Shown here: piece after piece, positions 5,991-11,340 of the stretch
Position numbering within the stretch: the stretch's first letter is position 1
Layout: each line of letters opens with the position of its first letter
Assembly (NCBI GenBank): GCA_030688135.1
Contig: JAUYIW010000082.1
Coordinates: forward strand, 1-12,764
Length of the DNA stretch: 12,764 bases
Origin: Candidatus Uhrbacteria bacterium
GTDB lineage: Bacteria; Patescibacteriota; Patescibacteriia; UBA9934
Direction of reading: 5' to 3'
Notes under the pieces: model-generated
What the model was told of the DNA's origin: nothing
Seen by the model: only the letters and a program-made list of their open reading frames with translations
Database searches by the model: none
Translations under genes and position numbers: made by a program

Positions 5991-6049
5991 TTCGAATTTA
6001 TTTAGAGTTTCGGATTTCTTTAGGATTAATAATTTAGAATTTCGAATTT
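5991..6049 (+). repeat. Right inverted array of S23 gene 1
   Basis: A run of TTCGAATTTA, TTTAGAGTTTCGGATTTC, TTTAGGATTAATAATTTAG and AATTTCGAATTTA words begins just after the S23 stop. It also repeats within itself: TTTCGAATTTA occurs at both ends. It is the antiparallel complement of the tract at 5582-5617 at several words and stops just before the next gene at 6057. Confidence 0.6.
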
Positions 6050-6056
6050 ATATCAT

Positions 6057-6521
6057 ATGGATATCTTAATCGGAACAGCGCTTGGAGTATTAATAGCTTT
6101 CTTGCTGTCTATTCCGGCAATTATTTTGGACACCGCACGGAGAGTTACAAATCTACCTCTCTTGATTGACGTTCACGCATGGCGCGGGCGTAAGCTTACA
6201 GAGGGGGAGATATTTGCAATTGGATTATTGCTTCAGTTGATTATTGGCGGATTATATGGTTTGACCTATACGCTTTTTGCAGGTCAGGGCTGGCTGTTGA
6301 TTACGTATTTGCCGTACACGATTCTTTCAATGCTAATTTTTGCATTCCTGTGTTGGATTGTACTCGGCGCATTGGTTTTGCCACTGATTGGATTGGGCTT
6401 TTTTGGACGCAAGGAAGGTAATACCGTATGGTTTGAAACATTGATTAGTTTAATGTTTGAGGGTGTAATTTTGTGGATGTTAATTCAGTACTATGAACCG
6501 TTTTATTTTTTAGGAGGATAG
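6057..6521 (+). CDS. Four-span integral membrane protein, function unknown
   Basis: A 154-residue hydrophobic protein with about four spans, near residues 3-25, 52-76, 79-110 and 128-146. A cytoplasmic-looking basic loop (DTARRVTNLPLLIDVHAWRGRKL, 25-47, split here only for description) follows the first span, and a short GRKEGNT loop (117-123) precedes the last. There are no cysteines apart from one within a span and no catalytic motif that I recognise. It starts 8 bases after the right array of S23 gene 1 and has no ribosome-binding site. It ends before a terminator-like hairpin at 6551-6580. Length, even hydrophobic blocks and a clean start support a real gene; the function is unknown. Confidence 0.75.
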   Translation: MDILIGTALGVLIAFLLSIPAIILDTARRVTNLPLLIDVHAWRGRKLTEGEIFAIGLLLQLIIGGLYGLTYTLFAGQGWLLITYLPYTILSMLIFAFLCWIVLGALVLPLIGLGFFGRKEGNTVWFETLISLMFEGVILWMLIQYYEPFYFLGG

Positions 6522-6550
6522 AGTCTAAAGGGTCATTTTTATTGATCAGA

Positions 6551-6580
6551 TTTTAATCACGCTTTAAGGCGTGATTATAA
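6551..6580 (+). terminator. Terminator-like hairpin after the membrane gene
   Basis: AATCACGC (6555-6562) pairs with GCGTGATT (6569-6576) around a 6-base loop, and TT/AA flanks extend the stem. Only a broken T-tract (ATAAATTT) follows, so termination would be moderate. The A-rich and T-rich sides make it roughly bidirectional. Confidence 0.55.
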
Positions 6581-6602
6581 ATTTAGTTAGTTTTATTCAA
6601 AA

Positions 6603-6636
6603 ACTCGTTTATGGTCCGTACGGACTATAAACGAGT
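6603..6636. repeat. 34-bp near-perfect palindrome next to a TATAAT box
   Basis: ACTCGTTTAT (6603-6612) pairs with ATAAACGAGT (6627-6636), and GTCCG (6614-6618) with CGGAC (6621-6625), around a central TA; only G6613 opposite T6626 is not Watson-Crick. The last base is also the first base of TATAAT (6636-6641). A dimeric repressor site over a promoter would look like this. As RNA it would be a 16-bp hairpin without a U-run. Confidence 0.6.
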
Positions 6637-6748
6637 ATAATTAAAGAAAGGTTAATAAAAAGCATCGAAAATTTATATTTAATAGCTTGTTAATTTGAGC
6701 GCGTATGATTTCTCCTCGCTTTTCTCGTCGAAATGGTACATTCAGAAT

Positions 6749-6778
6749 CCTCCTCGTCACTAAGTGACGGACGAGAGG
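6749..6778. repeat. Hairpin with two alternative stems upstream of xseA
   Basis: CGTCAC (6755-6760) pairs with GTGACG (6764-6769) around TAA. Alternatively CTCGTC (6753-6758) pairs with GACGAG (6770-6775), extended by CCT (6749-6751) with AGG (6776-6778). The two stems exclude each other. No U-run follows. Confidence 0.5.
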
Positions 6779-6822
6779 GCATTAGAGCTAAGAGCTAATA
6801 ATTAATAGTCAATCAATAATCA

Positions 6823-6831
6823 TGCTATAAT
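6823..6831 (+). promoter_or_regulatory. Extended -10 promoter for a leaderless xseA mRNA
   Basis: TGCTATAAT is the same 9-mer found before the gene at 401. The hexamer ends at 6831, 6 bases before ATG 6838, so the exonuclease VII operon mRNA should begin at about its start codon. No -35 or Shine-Dalgarno site is evident. Confidence 0.65.
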
Positions 6832-6837
6832 CACCCC

Positions 6838-8085
6838 ATGCCACAGATTCTAACAGTCGCGGATTATCTTAAACTTGTAAATGACACTCTTGCGCTTATT
6901 CCAAGCGAAGAGGTTTTAGTTTTGGGGGAAATTAGCGATTACCGTGTTAGTCAAGGAAAGTGGATTAATTTTGATTTAAAAGATGAGGAACAGGAGGCAA
7001 AAATTTCGTGTTTCGCAACTACTTTTCAAGTTAACATACCAATCGAAAATGGCATGAAGGTTCAGGTTTCCGGCTCTCCAAAGGTTTACGAGCGTTTTGG
7101 AAAGTTTTCTTTAAACGTACGTTCGATTGATTTGGTTGGGGAGGGAGCTTTGGCAAAAGCATATGAGATGCTCAAAAATAAGCTCGCAACTGAAGGTTTG
7201 TTTGACGTTGGTAGAAAACGTATTATTCCGCGTTTTCCATCACGAATTGGTTTAATCACTTCGAGTGATGCTGCGGCATACGGCGACTTTTTGCGAATTT
7301 TGAATAATCGTTGGAGTGGGGTTGAGGTCGTGCACATTCCTGTGTACGTTCAGGGCCAGCACGCAGTTTCCGAAATCATTACTGCATTTGAAACCTTTGA
7401 AGCGCTTGCAGTTTCCGATCGCCCAGATTGCATTGTGCTAACTCGCGGTGGTGGTAGCTTGGAGGACCTCCATGCATTTAACGACGAAGCAGTTGCACGC
7501 GCAGTTTTTAAATCATCGATTCCAGTAATAGTGGGAGTTGGACATGAGCGTGATGAATCGCTTTGCGATTTTGTGGCCGATGTTCGGGCGTCGACTCCTA
7601 GTAATGCAGCCGAGATTGTTGTGCCAGATCGTGCAGAGATTTTGCGCGAGATTGAAATGAGCGCCACAAGAATGGAAGACGTGATTAATATGGAGTTAGA
7701 ACGTCGCGCGCGAAAAGTTGATCATTCAGTGTCGGTTCTTGATAGATTTATTGAGCGTAAGGTTCGTGATTTAGAATCAACAATCGAACGATTTAGTCAT
7801 TCATTTGATAGATTTAGACTCAGTCTTATATCGACCAGACAGTACATTGAACGAAATCAAGAGGTGATTCAGCATTCGTTTATGCGAGTATATGAGAGCG
7901 CAAAGCAGTCAGCAACGTCGACTATAAGACTGTTTGAAAGTTTTGATGTTCAAAAGGTGCTGGAGAGAGGGTACTGTATTGTTAGAAAAGGAGCAAAAGC
8001 AGTGCAAGATGCTTCAAAACTTGATCGGGGGGATGAAATCAAGGTACAATTAGCACGCGGTACAATCGATGCTGAAGTAAAATAA
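6838..8085 (+). CDS. xseA: Exonuclease VII large subunit
   Basis: A 415-residue catalytic subunit of exonuclease VII, which degrades single-stranded DNA in both directions in the cytoplasm and helps in repair and recombination. Residues 5-100 are the OB-fold DNA-binding domain (WINFDLKDEEQEAKISCF, then VQVSGSPKVYERFGKFSL). Residues 120-310 are the catalytic domain: IGLITSSDAAAYGDFLR (137-153, with Asp150), LTRGGGSLEDLHAFNDE (201-217, with Arg203) and GVGHERDESLCDFVAD (233-248, with His236 and Asp239). These match the D, R, H and D residues needed in E. coli XseA. Residues 262-365 are the long coiled-coil that binds XseB, and VLERGYCIV (374-382) is the conserved C-terminal motif. It is slightly shorter than the E. 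coli protein. The next gene starts after one spacer base, and xseB follows that. Confidence 0.97.
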   Translation: MPQILTVADYLKLVNDTLALIPSEEVLVLGEISDYRVSQGKWINFDLKDEEQEAKISCFATTFQVNIPIENGMKVQVSGSPKVYERFGKFSLNVRSIDLVGEGALAKAYEMLKNKLATEGLFDVGRKRIIPRFPSRIGLITSSDAAAYGDFLRILNNRWSGVEVVHIPVYVQGQHAVSEIITAFETFEALAVSDRPDCIVLTRGGGSLEDLHAFNDEAVARAVFKSSIPVIVGVGHERDESLCDFVADVRASTPSNAAEIVVPDRAEILREIEMSATRMEDVINMELERRARKVDHSVSVLDRFIERKVRDLESTIERFSHSFDRFRLSLISTRQYIERNQEVIQHSFMRVYESAKQSATSTIRLFESFDVQKVLERGYCIVRKGAKAVQDASKLDRGDEIKVQLARGTIDAEVK

Positions 8086-8086
8086 T

Positions 8087-8668
8087 ATGGAAAAGGGCAC
8101 TAAGTTGAAAAAGATTAGGAAGCATTTGCCTATGATTTTATTTTTTGCTGTCTGTTTTTTGGGTAGTAATGTTACGGGTATTGAGCGAGGGCCGTGTGCG
8201 AGTTCTCCGTGTGGAGGTACTGAGGTCAATGAAAGCTTTATTTCTCCTGGTGAATCAATTTATGATGGGTTTATTGATTCAGTCAGCAACCTAATTATCG
8301 CGCCTTCAATGTTACTGTTACCCGCCTTACCTTTAGAGAATTCTTCACCAAGTTATTGGATTCCGTTTCTCGACCTTTCTCTTGATTTAAATGATTCGCA
8401 AAGTGATGCTGTAACCTTGCAGGAGCAAGACATTTTCTGGATGCCAATTATTTACATATTCATAAAGCTTATCGTGCTTTTAAGTATTATTTGGTGGTAT
8501 TTCTTGTGGGCGCAAATGAAAAAATCAAAAGCCTTGTTAGTTATTGTTTGGGCATTGGTAACGTTGGCGATGCTGGCTAACGGAATTGTTTGGTTCACGA
8601 TATCTGATATGGGATCAACGACTTTAACTAGACAATATTTAACCGGACAAATTGAAGTAATCAAATAA
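8087..8668 (+). CDS. Membrane protein inserted between xseA and xseB, unknown
   Basis: A 193-residue protein with a basic N-terminus (KGTKLKKIRKH) followed by a signal-like hydrophobic segment (14-31). An outer region of about 85 residues with two closely spaced cysteines (CASSPC, 37-42) comes next; residues 69-83 there are also mildly hydrophobic. Two strong spans follow (117-139 and 147-171), joined by a short basic loop (AQMKKSK). The C-terminal 20 residues are polar. No family is recognised. The ATG is one base after the xseA stop (TAATATG), and the following xseB gene uses the same TAATATG junction, so the three genes are almost certainly co-transcribed and translationally coupled. Whether it shares a task with exonuclease VII is unknown; the spacing alone suggests only co-expression. 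Confidence 0.75.
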   Translation: MEKGTKLKKIRKHLPMILFFAVCFLGSNVTGIERGPCASSPCGGTEVNESFISPGESIYDGFIDSVSNLIIAPSMLLLPALPLENSSPSYWIPFLDLSLDLNDSQSDAVTLQEQDIFWMPIIYIFIKLIVLLSIIWWYFLWAQMKKSKALLVIVWALVTLAMLANGIVWFTISDMGSTTLTRQYLTGQIEVIK

Positions 8669-8669
8669 T

Positions 8670-8873
8670 ATGCCTACAAAAAAAGAATTATCGTTTGCAG
8701 AAGCTTTTGCAGAGCTTGAGAAACTTACAGAATGGTTTGAAACCGAAGAGGTCGATCTTGATGATGGGCTTACTAAATTTGAGCGAGGTTTGGAGTTGGC
8801 GCAAATTTGCAAAAAGAAGCTTGCCGAAGTTGAGAATAAAGTTACAACACTAAAGAAAAAGTTTGAGGAATAA
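8670..8873 (+). CDS. xseB: Exonuclease VII small subunit
   Basis: A 67-residue protein, close to the usual 60-80 for XseB. It forms a helical hairpin, and several copies wrap round the coiled-coil of XseA and control its nuclease. The family pattern is clear: LSFAEAFAELEKLTEWFETEE is read as FEEALAELEEIVxxLE, then VDLDDGLTKFERGLELAQICKKKLAEVENKV as LsLEeal..YerG..L...C...L..ae.kv. The start ATG lies one base after the stop of the upstream membrane gene, which supports operon membership despite the absence of a ribosome-binding site. The C-terminus is rich in lysine and glutamate. Confidence 0.95.
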   Translation: MPTKKELSFAEAFAELEKLTEWFETEEVDLDDGLTKFERGLELAQICKKKLAEVENKVTTLKKKFEE

Positions 8874-8883
8874 TCAAAAAATG

Positions 8884-8942
8884 CCAAATAACAAAATTTA
8901 AATGCTAAAAATAGCATTTTGAAATTTGAGTTTTGACATTTG
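8884..8942. repeat. Solo hairpin of the CAAAT/ATTTG type after xseB
   Basis: AAATGCTA (8900-8907) pairs with TAGCATTT (8912-8919) around AAAA. Outer words CAAAT (8885-8889) with ATTTG (8938-8942) and CAAAA (8892-8896) with TTTTG (8931-8935) continue the stem with small bulges. It opens with ATGCCAAAT, the same word that starts each unit of the tandem repeat at 9308. It looks like the flanking arrays of an S23 gene joined without the gene. It may also act as an inefficient terminator. Confidence 0.55.
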
Positions 8943-8955
8943 TAATTATATAAAT

Positions 8956-9306
8956 ATGTCATTAATCTTACGCTGGCTAATAAATGCAGTTGCGCTTTTG
9001 GCCCTAACTCAAATTCTTTCAGGATTTGAGGTTTCTAGTTTCTACATCGCGCTTATTGCAGCACTTATAATCGGACTTTTGAATGCTGTAATTCGACCAT
9101 TACTCATTGTGTTAACTTTGCCTATTAATGTTTTAACGCTTGGATTGTTCACGTTCGTAATCAATGCTTTGATAATTTGGTTTGTAAGTACTTTTGTTTC
9201 AGGATTTGCTATTGCAGGATTCTGGGTAGCGTTACTTGCCGCCATCATCTTGTGGGCAGTTGGTGTATTGACTAGCTGGTTTATAAGAGCAACGAAGAAT
9301 ACTTAG
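8956..9306 (+). CDS. YvlD/phage-holin-IV-like four-span membrane protein
   Basis: A 116-residue protein with four hydrophobic segments (about 5-22, 28-48, 53-80 and 85-108). It matches the PF04020 pattern: LRWLINAVALLAL at the start, then ALIAALIIGLLNAVIRPLLIVLTLPINVLTLGLFTFVINALIIW, described here as the NAxxRPxLxxLTLPxxxxTLGLFxxxxNA signature (36-73). The family is widespread in ordinary bacteria and is annotated 'phage holin' by distant similarity; no lysis role has been shown for most members, and no phage genes lie here. I chose ATG 8956 because the longer frame from 8926 would translate part of the repeat hairpin, and the family begins with this MSLILRW-type segment. Nothing shows a regulator. 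Confidence 0.88.
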   Translation: MSLILRWLINAVALLALTQILSGFEVSSFYIALIAALIIGLLNAVIRPLLIVLTLPINVLTLGLFTFVINALIIWFVSTFVSGFAIAGFWVALLAAIILWAVGVLTSWFIRATKNT

Positions 9307-9307
9307 A

Positions 9308-9452
9308 GAATGCCAAATGTCAAAATCTAAATGACAAATCAAGATCAAGTTTAAGATAGGAATGCCAAATGTCAAAATCTAAATGACAAATCAAGATCAA
9401 GTTAAAGATAGGAATGCCAAATGTCAAAATCTAAATGACAAATCAAGATCAA
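9308..9452 (+). repeat. 52-bp tandem repeat (2.8 copies) feeding into the S23 start
   Basis: Units start at 9308, 9360 and 9412 with an exact 52-base period, each beginning GAATGCCAAATGTCAAAA. Copies 1 and 2 differ by one T/A change (GTTTAAG versus GTTAAAG). Each unit contains ATGACAAATCAAGATCAA, encoding MTNQDQ. In copies 1 and 2 this frame stops after one more codon or soon after; in copy 3 it becomes the true start of the S23 gene at 9435. So the 5' end of the gene, including its start codon, has been duplicated upstream. The array is also the left inverted arm of this S23 locus. Confidence 0.9.
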
Positions 9453-9818
9453 AATTCAAGTATAAAATTGTATGACCTGGAAGATCGCACAGCTCGATTT
9501 GGCGAGGAAATCATAATTTTTGTTAAGGGCATGCAGAGCAATGTAGTCAATAATGTGCTTATTCGGCAGATTGTACGTTCCGGTACGAGCATTGGGGCGA
9601 ATTATATGGAGGCAGATGGTGCAGAGAGCAGTAGGGATTTTCGTCATAAGATCGCACTATGTAAGAAGGAGGCAAAGGAAACAAAACACTGGTTGCGTAT
9701 GATTTGTAAACCTAGTCCTGAAATTTCTAGTGATTGTGACAAGCTCGCTCAAGAGGCGCATGAATTAGCACTCATTTTTTCTGCCATAATTCGTTCGAGT
9801 ATTTCCAATGAATCCTAG
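9435..9818 (+). CDS. S23-type four-helix-bundle protein 2
   Basis: A 127-residue homologue of the protein at 5622, with the same family marks: YDLEDRTARF (13-22), IVRSGTSIGANYMEA (46-60), SSRDFRHKIALCKKEAKETKHWLRMI (65-90, given as separate helices two and three) and a C-terminal helix. Identity to S23 protein 1 is concentrated in YDLEDRT, GANYxEA and KEAKETxxWLR, so the two are diverged and not a recent duplication. The first six residues (MTNQDQ) are encoded by the third unit of the 52-bp repeat. Complementary arrays lie before it (9308-9434) and after it (9826-9902). S23 proteins bind nucleic acid as oligomers; a role at its own flanking hairpin is an inference worth testing. No rRNA is present. 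Confidence 0.93.
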   Translation: MTNQDQNSSIKLYDLEDRTARFGEEIIIFVKGMQSNVVNNVLIRQIVRSGTSIGANYMEADGAESSRDFRHKIALCKKEAKETKHWLRMICKPSPEISSDCDKLAQEAHELALIFSAIIRSSISNES

Positions 9819-9825
9819 GCAATCG

Positions 9826-9902
9826 ATTTGACACTTGAGCTTTGACATTTGACATTATAATTATATAAGTATTTGACATTTGAGCTTTGATATTTGTCAT
9901 TT
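9826..9902 (+). repeat. Right inverted array of S23 gene 2
   Basis: A run of ATTTGACA, TTGAGCTTTGACATTTGACATT, ATTTGACATTTGAGCTTTG and ATTTGTCATTT words. TTTGACATTT (9841-9850) is the exact complement of AAATGTCAAA found in each unit of the left array, and ATTTGTCATTT (9892-9902) is the complement of AAATGACAAAT. Embedded TTGACA words and a TATAAT (9856-9861) resemble promoter parts, but the spacings (8 or 22 bases) are poor. The array ends 7 bases before the UMP kinase start. Confidence 0.7.
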
Positions 9903-9909
9903 CTAGCTT

Positions 9910-10623
9910 ATGCCAAAACTAAATATCAACTACAAAAAACCAATAGTAATGTCGATAGGAGGGTCGCTGATTGTCCCGAATGGCGGGCCTGATGTAGAAT
10001 TTTTAAGATCGCTAAAAAAACTAATCGATATCCAAATCAAGAAAGGCCGTAGAATAGTAATCGTTACTGGTGGTGGAAAAACTGCTAGGCATTACGTGCA
10101 TGCTGCAGAAGCTTTGCGTCCGAATAAAATCGCTTCAGAGGATTTGGACTGGCTAGGAATCCATGCAACAAGACTCAACGGTCATTTATTGCGCACGATT
10201 TTTCGTGAAGTTGCGCACCCCATTGTAATCAAAAATCCAACCATAACGCCGATAAGGTGGAAGGGCAAAGTATTAATTGCAGCTGGTTGGAAACCGGGGT
10301 GGTCAACAGATTATGTTGCCTGTAGGATTGCTAAGCGATTGGGATCAAGTACTGTGCTAAACGTCTCAAATGTCGATCATGTTTATAATATCGATCCTCG
10401 AAAATACAAGAACGCAAAACCTGCCGAAGACATGAAATGGAAGGATTATCGTTCTATTGTTGGTAATGAATGGAGCCCTGTGAAGTCAGCTCCGTTTGAT
10501 CCAGTGGCCTCAAAATTTGCACACAAGAATCATATGGAGGTTGCCATTATTCACGGGGAGAATATGGACAATGTTCAAAAGTTATTAGACGGAAAGGATT
10601 TTATTGGTACCATTTTGCATTAA
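9910..10623 (+). CDS. pyrH: UMP kinase, archaeal-type
   Basis: A 237-residue amino-acid-kinase-fold enzyme expected to phosphorylate UMP to UDP with ATP in pyrimidine nucleotide synthesis. The landmarks are VMSIGGSL (13-20, nucleotide-binding glycine loop), VTGGGKTARHYVHAAE (52-67), DWLGIHATRLNGHLL (80-94), AAGWKPGWSTDYVA (124-137) and NVSNVDHVYNIDP (151-163), followed by FDPVASKFA (196-204). The 'xATRLN' and 'GxxPGxSTD' motifs fit the archaeal UMP kinase subgroup (TIGR02076-like) better than the E. coli type, which lacks the exact forms. Other members of the fold, such as isopentenyl phosphate kinase or glutamate 5-kinase, are less likely by these motifs. It starts 7 bases after the repeat array and has no ribosome-binding site. 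Confidence 0.85.
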   Translation: MPKLNINYKKPIVMSIGGSLIVPNGGPDVEFLRSLKKLIDIQIKKGRRIVIVTGGGKTARHYVHAAEALRPNKIASEDLDWLGIHATRLNGHLLRTIFREVAHPIVIKNPTITPIRWKGKVLIAAGWKPGWSTDYVACRIAKRLGSSTVLNVSNVDHVYNIDPRKYKNAKPAEDMKWKDYRSIVGNEWSPVKSAPFDPVASKFAHKNHMEVAIIHGENMDNVQKLLDGKDFIGTILH

Positions 10624-10636
10624 CTAGATTATCGTG

Positions 10637-10642
10637 TAAGAT
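10637..10642 (+). promoter_or_regulatory. Weak candidate -10 before the small gene pair
   Basis: TAAGAT preceded directly by TG lies 9 bases before ATG 10652, similar to the leaderless arrangements elsewhere in the window but with a poorer hexamer and a longer gap. It is 14 bases after the UMP kinase stop, so read-through from that gene is equally possible. Confidence 0.3.
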
Positions 10643-10651
10643 AAACAGTAT

Positions 10652-10996
10652 ATGAATGAATTACTATCACCAGAACAACGAACGCCGGAGAAAAGGGGAG
10701 CTATGACTGCTGAAGATTTTAAAATACTTCGTGAAGCTATGCTTTCGGTTACGGCTTCGAAGGCTGATGGATCTACGGTTGAGGCTGGACTATCTACAGA
10801 TCAGCAGGAACGTATAAGGGCTTTTTTAATTGAAGCTGACCGTCGGGCTGTCGAGGCTCATAGTCGCGCCACTGCAGATAGATTTTCATTGGCTAAAAGA
10901 CTTGTGGATACTTTGTCTTCGGTTAGCGGATCAGTGTCGCGAGCGTTAGATGTATTAACTGAGAAACCTAATCAGCTAACAGAACAAGCAAAATAA
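10652..10996 (+). CDS. Small soluble helical protein, function unknown
   Basis: A 114-residue hydrophilic protein with no membrane span and no cysteine. It is mostly helix-forming: residues 18-34 (MTAEDFKILREAMLSVT), 49-76 (TDQQERIRAFLIEADRRAVEAH, quoted in part) and 77-104. It is balanced in charge and rich in Ala, Arg and Glu, and the final 10 residues are polar. No family is recognised. It is followed after one base by a second small gene with the same TAATATG junction used inside the exonuclease VII operon, so the two form a translationally coupled pair. Clean length, typical codon use and the coupled start support a real gene. Confidence 0.7.
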   Translation: MNELLSPEQRTPEKRGAMTAEDFKILREAMLSVTASKADGSTVEAGLSTDQQERIRAFLIEADRRAVEAHSRATADRFSLAKRLVDTLSSVSGSVSRALDVLTEKPNQLTEQAK

Positions 10997-10997
10997 T

Positions 10998-11204
10998 ATG
11001 GTAGACTCACAACAACTCGGTACATTATTAGGGCAGTCTCAAATGAGCGAAGAGGAACGAAATGCTTGGTTGGTTATTATTCCACACATGGACGAAACAA
11101 CTTTGCGAAAATTATTTGATATTCTGTTAGCAGAGCAAATAAAGATTAAAGCAATTCGTGAGGAGTTTGCAGGTAAGATTCATGCGGCTACGAACGATGG
11201 ATAG
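10998..11204 (+). CDS. Small soluble protein, function unknown
   Basis: A 68-residue protein that starts one base after the preceding stop. Two helices are likely: residues 17-30 (SEEERNAWLVIIPH) and 33-62 (ETTLRKLFDILLAEQ continuing to the basic segment KIKAIREEFAGKIH). The 'W..iiP.M....l..L..iL..e' layout is common in short regulatory or scaffold helices, but I recognise no family. It ends 17 bases before the -35 of the ribosomal operon promoter. Coupling with the gene at 10652 suggests a joint role, such as a small two-part complex; this is inference. Confidence 0.7.
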   Translation: MVDSQQLGTLLGQSQMSEEERNAWLVIIPHMDETTLRKLFDILLAEQIKIKAIREEFAGKIHAATNDG

Positions 11205-11221
11205 TGCAATTAGTGCTATCC

Positions 11222-11250
11222 TTGACACATTTTAGCGGTTCGTGTACAAT
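11222..11250 (+). promoter_or_regulatory. Consensus sigma-70-type promoter of rplJL
   Basis: TTGACA (11222-11227), a 17-base spacer and TACAAT (11245-11250) form the best two-part promoter in the window. Transcription should start near 11257, giving a structured leader of about 200 bases before rplJ. This fits a strongly expressed ribosomal operon. Confidence 0.88.
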
Positions 11251-11268
11251 TTCATCAAATCCAAAGCT

Positions 11269-11340
11269 GTAGAAAGTAGGTTGCCTAATGGCGTAAGTCC
11301 TGCTGAGGCGCGAAAACTAGTTGTTTTCCTGTATTTCTAC
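11269..11340 (+). ncRNA. Ribosomal protein L10 leader
   Basis: A leader RNA expected to bind the L10-L12 complex and repress its own operon. GTAGAAA (11269-11275) closes with TTTCTAC (11334-11340). Within it, AGTAGG (11275-11280) pairs with CCTGCT (11299-11304, one G-U), GCC (11283-11285) with GGC (11290-11292), and GAAAAC (11312-11317) with GTTTTC (11323-11328). The blocks 'AGAAAGTAGG' and 'TAAGTCCTGCTGAGGCG' match the L10-leader pattern I know from other bacteria. It lies directly between the rplJ promoter and rplJ. Confidence 0.85.

Larger units (their letters stand above)
6522..6837. other. Gene-free spacer of 316 bases before xseA
   Basis: I find no supportable gene on either strand. 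The spacer holds a terminator-like hairpin (6551-6580), a 34-bp palindrome (6603-6636) overlapping a TATAAT (6636-6641), a second hairpin (6749-6778), a small direct repeat (TAGAGCTA/AGAGCTAA, 6783-6798) and the xseA promoter. A small RNA starting near 6648 from the TATAAT at 6636 is possible but unproven. Confidence 0.6.

Noticed and set aside
8956..9306. Prophage, suggested by the holin-like protein
   Set aside because: PF04020-type proteins are common chromosomal membrane proteins; no endolysin, structural gene, integrase or att site is near.
9308..9434. CRISPR array
   Set aside because: The repeats are directly adjacent with a 52-base period and no unique spacers, and there are no cas genes.
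5622..9818. Diversity-generating retroelement, suggested by the Avd-like S23 proteins
   Set aside because: No reverse transcriptase, no template/variable repeat pair with adenine-specific changes and no C-type-lectin target gene is present.
9828..9861. TTGACA and TATAAT as a promoter for the UMP kinase gene
   Set aside because: The words are parts of the repeat array and the spacings available are 8 or 22 bases, outside the useful range.
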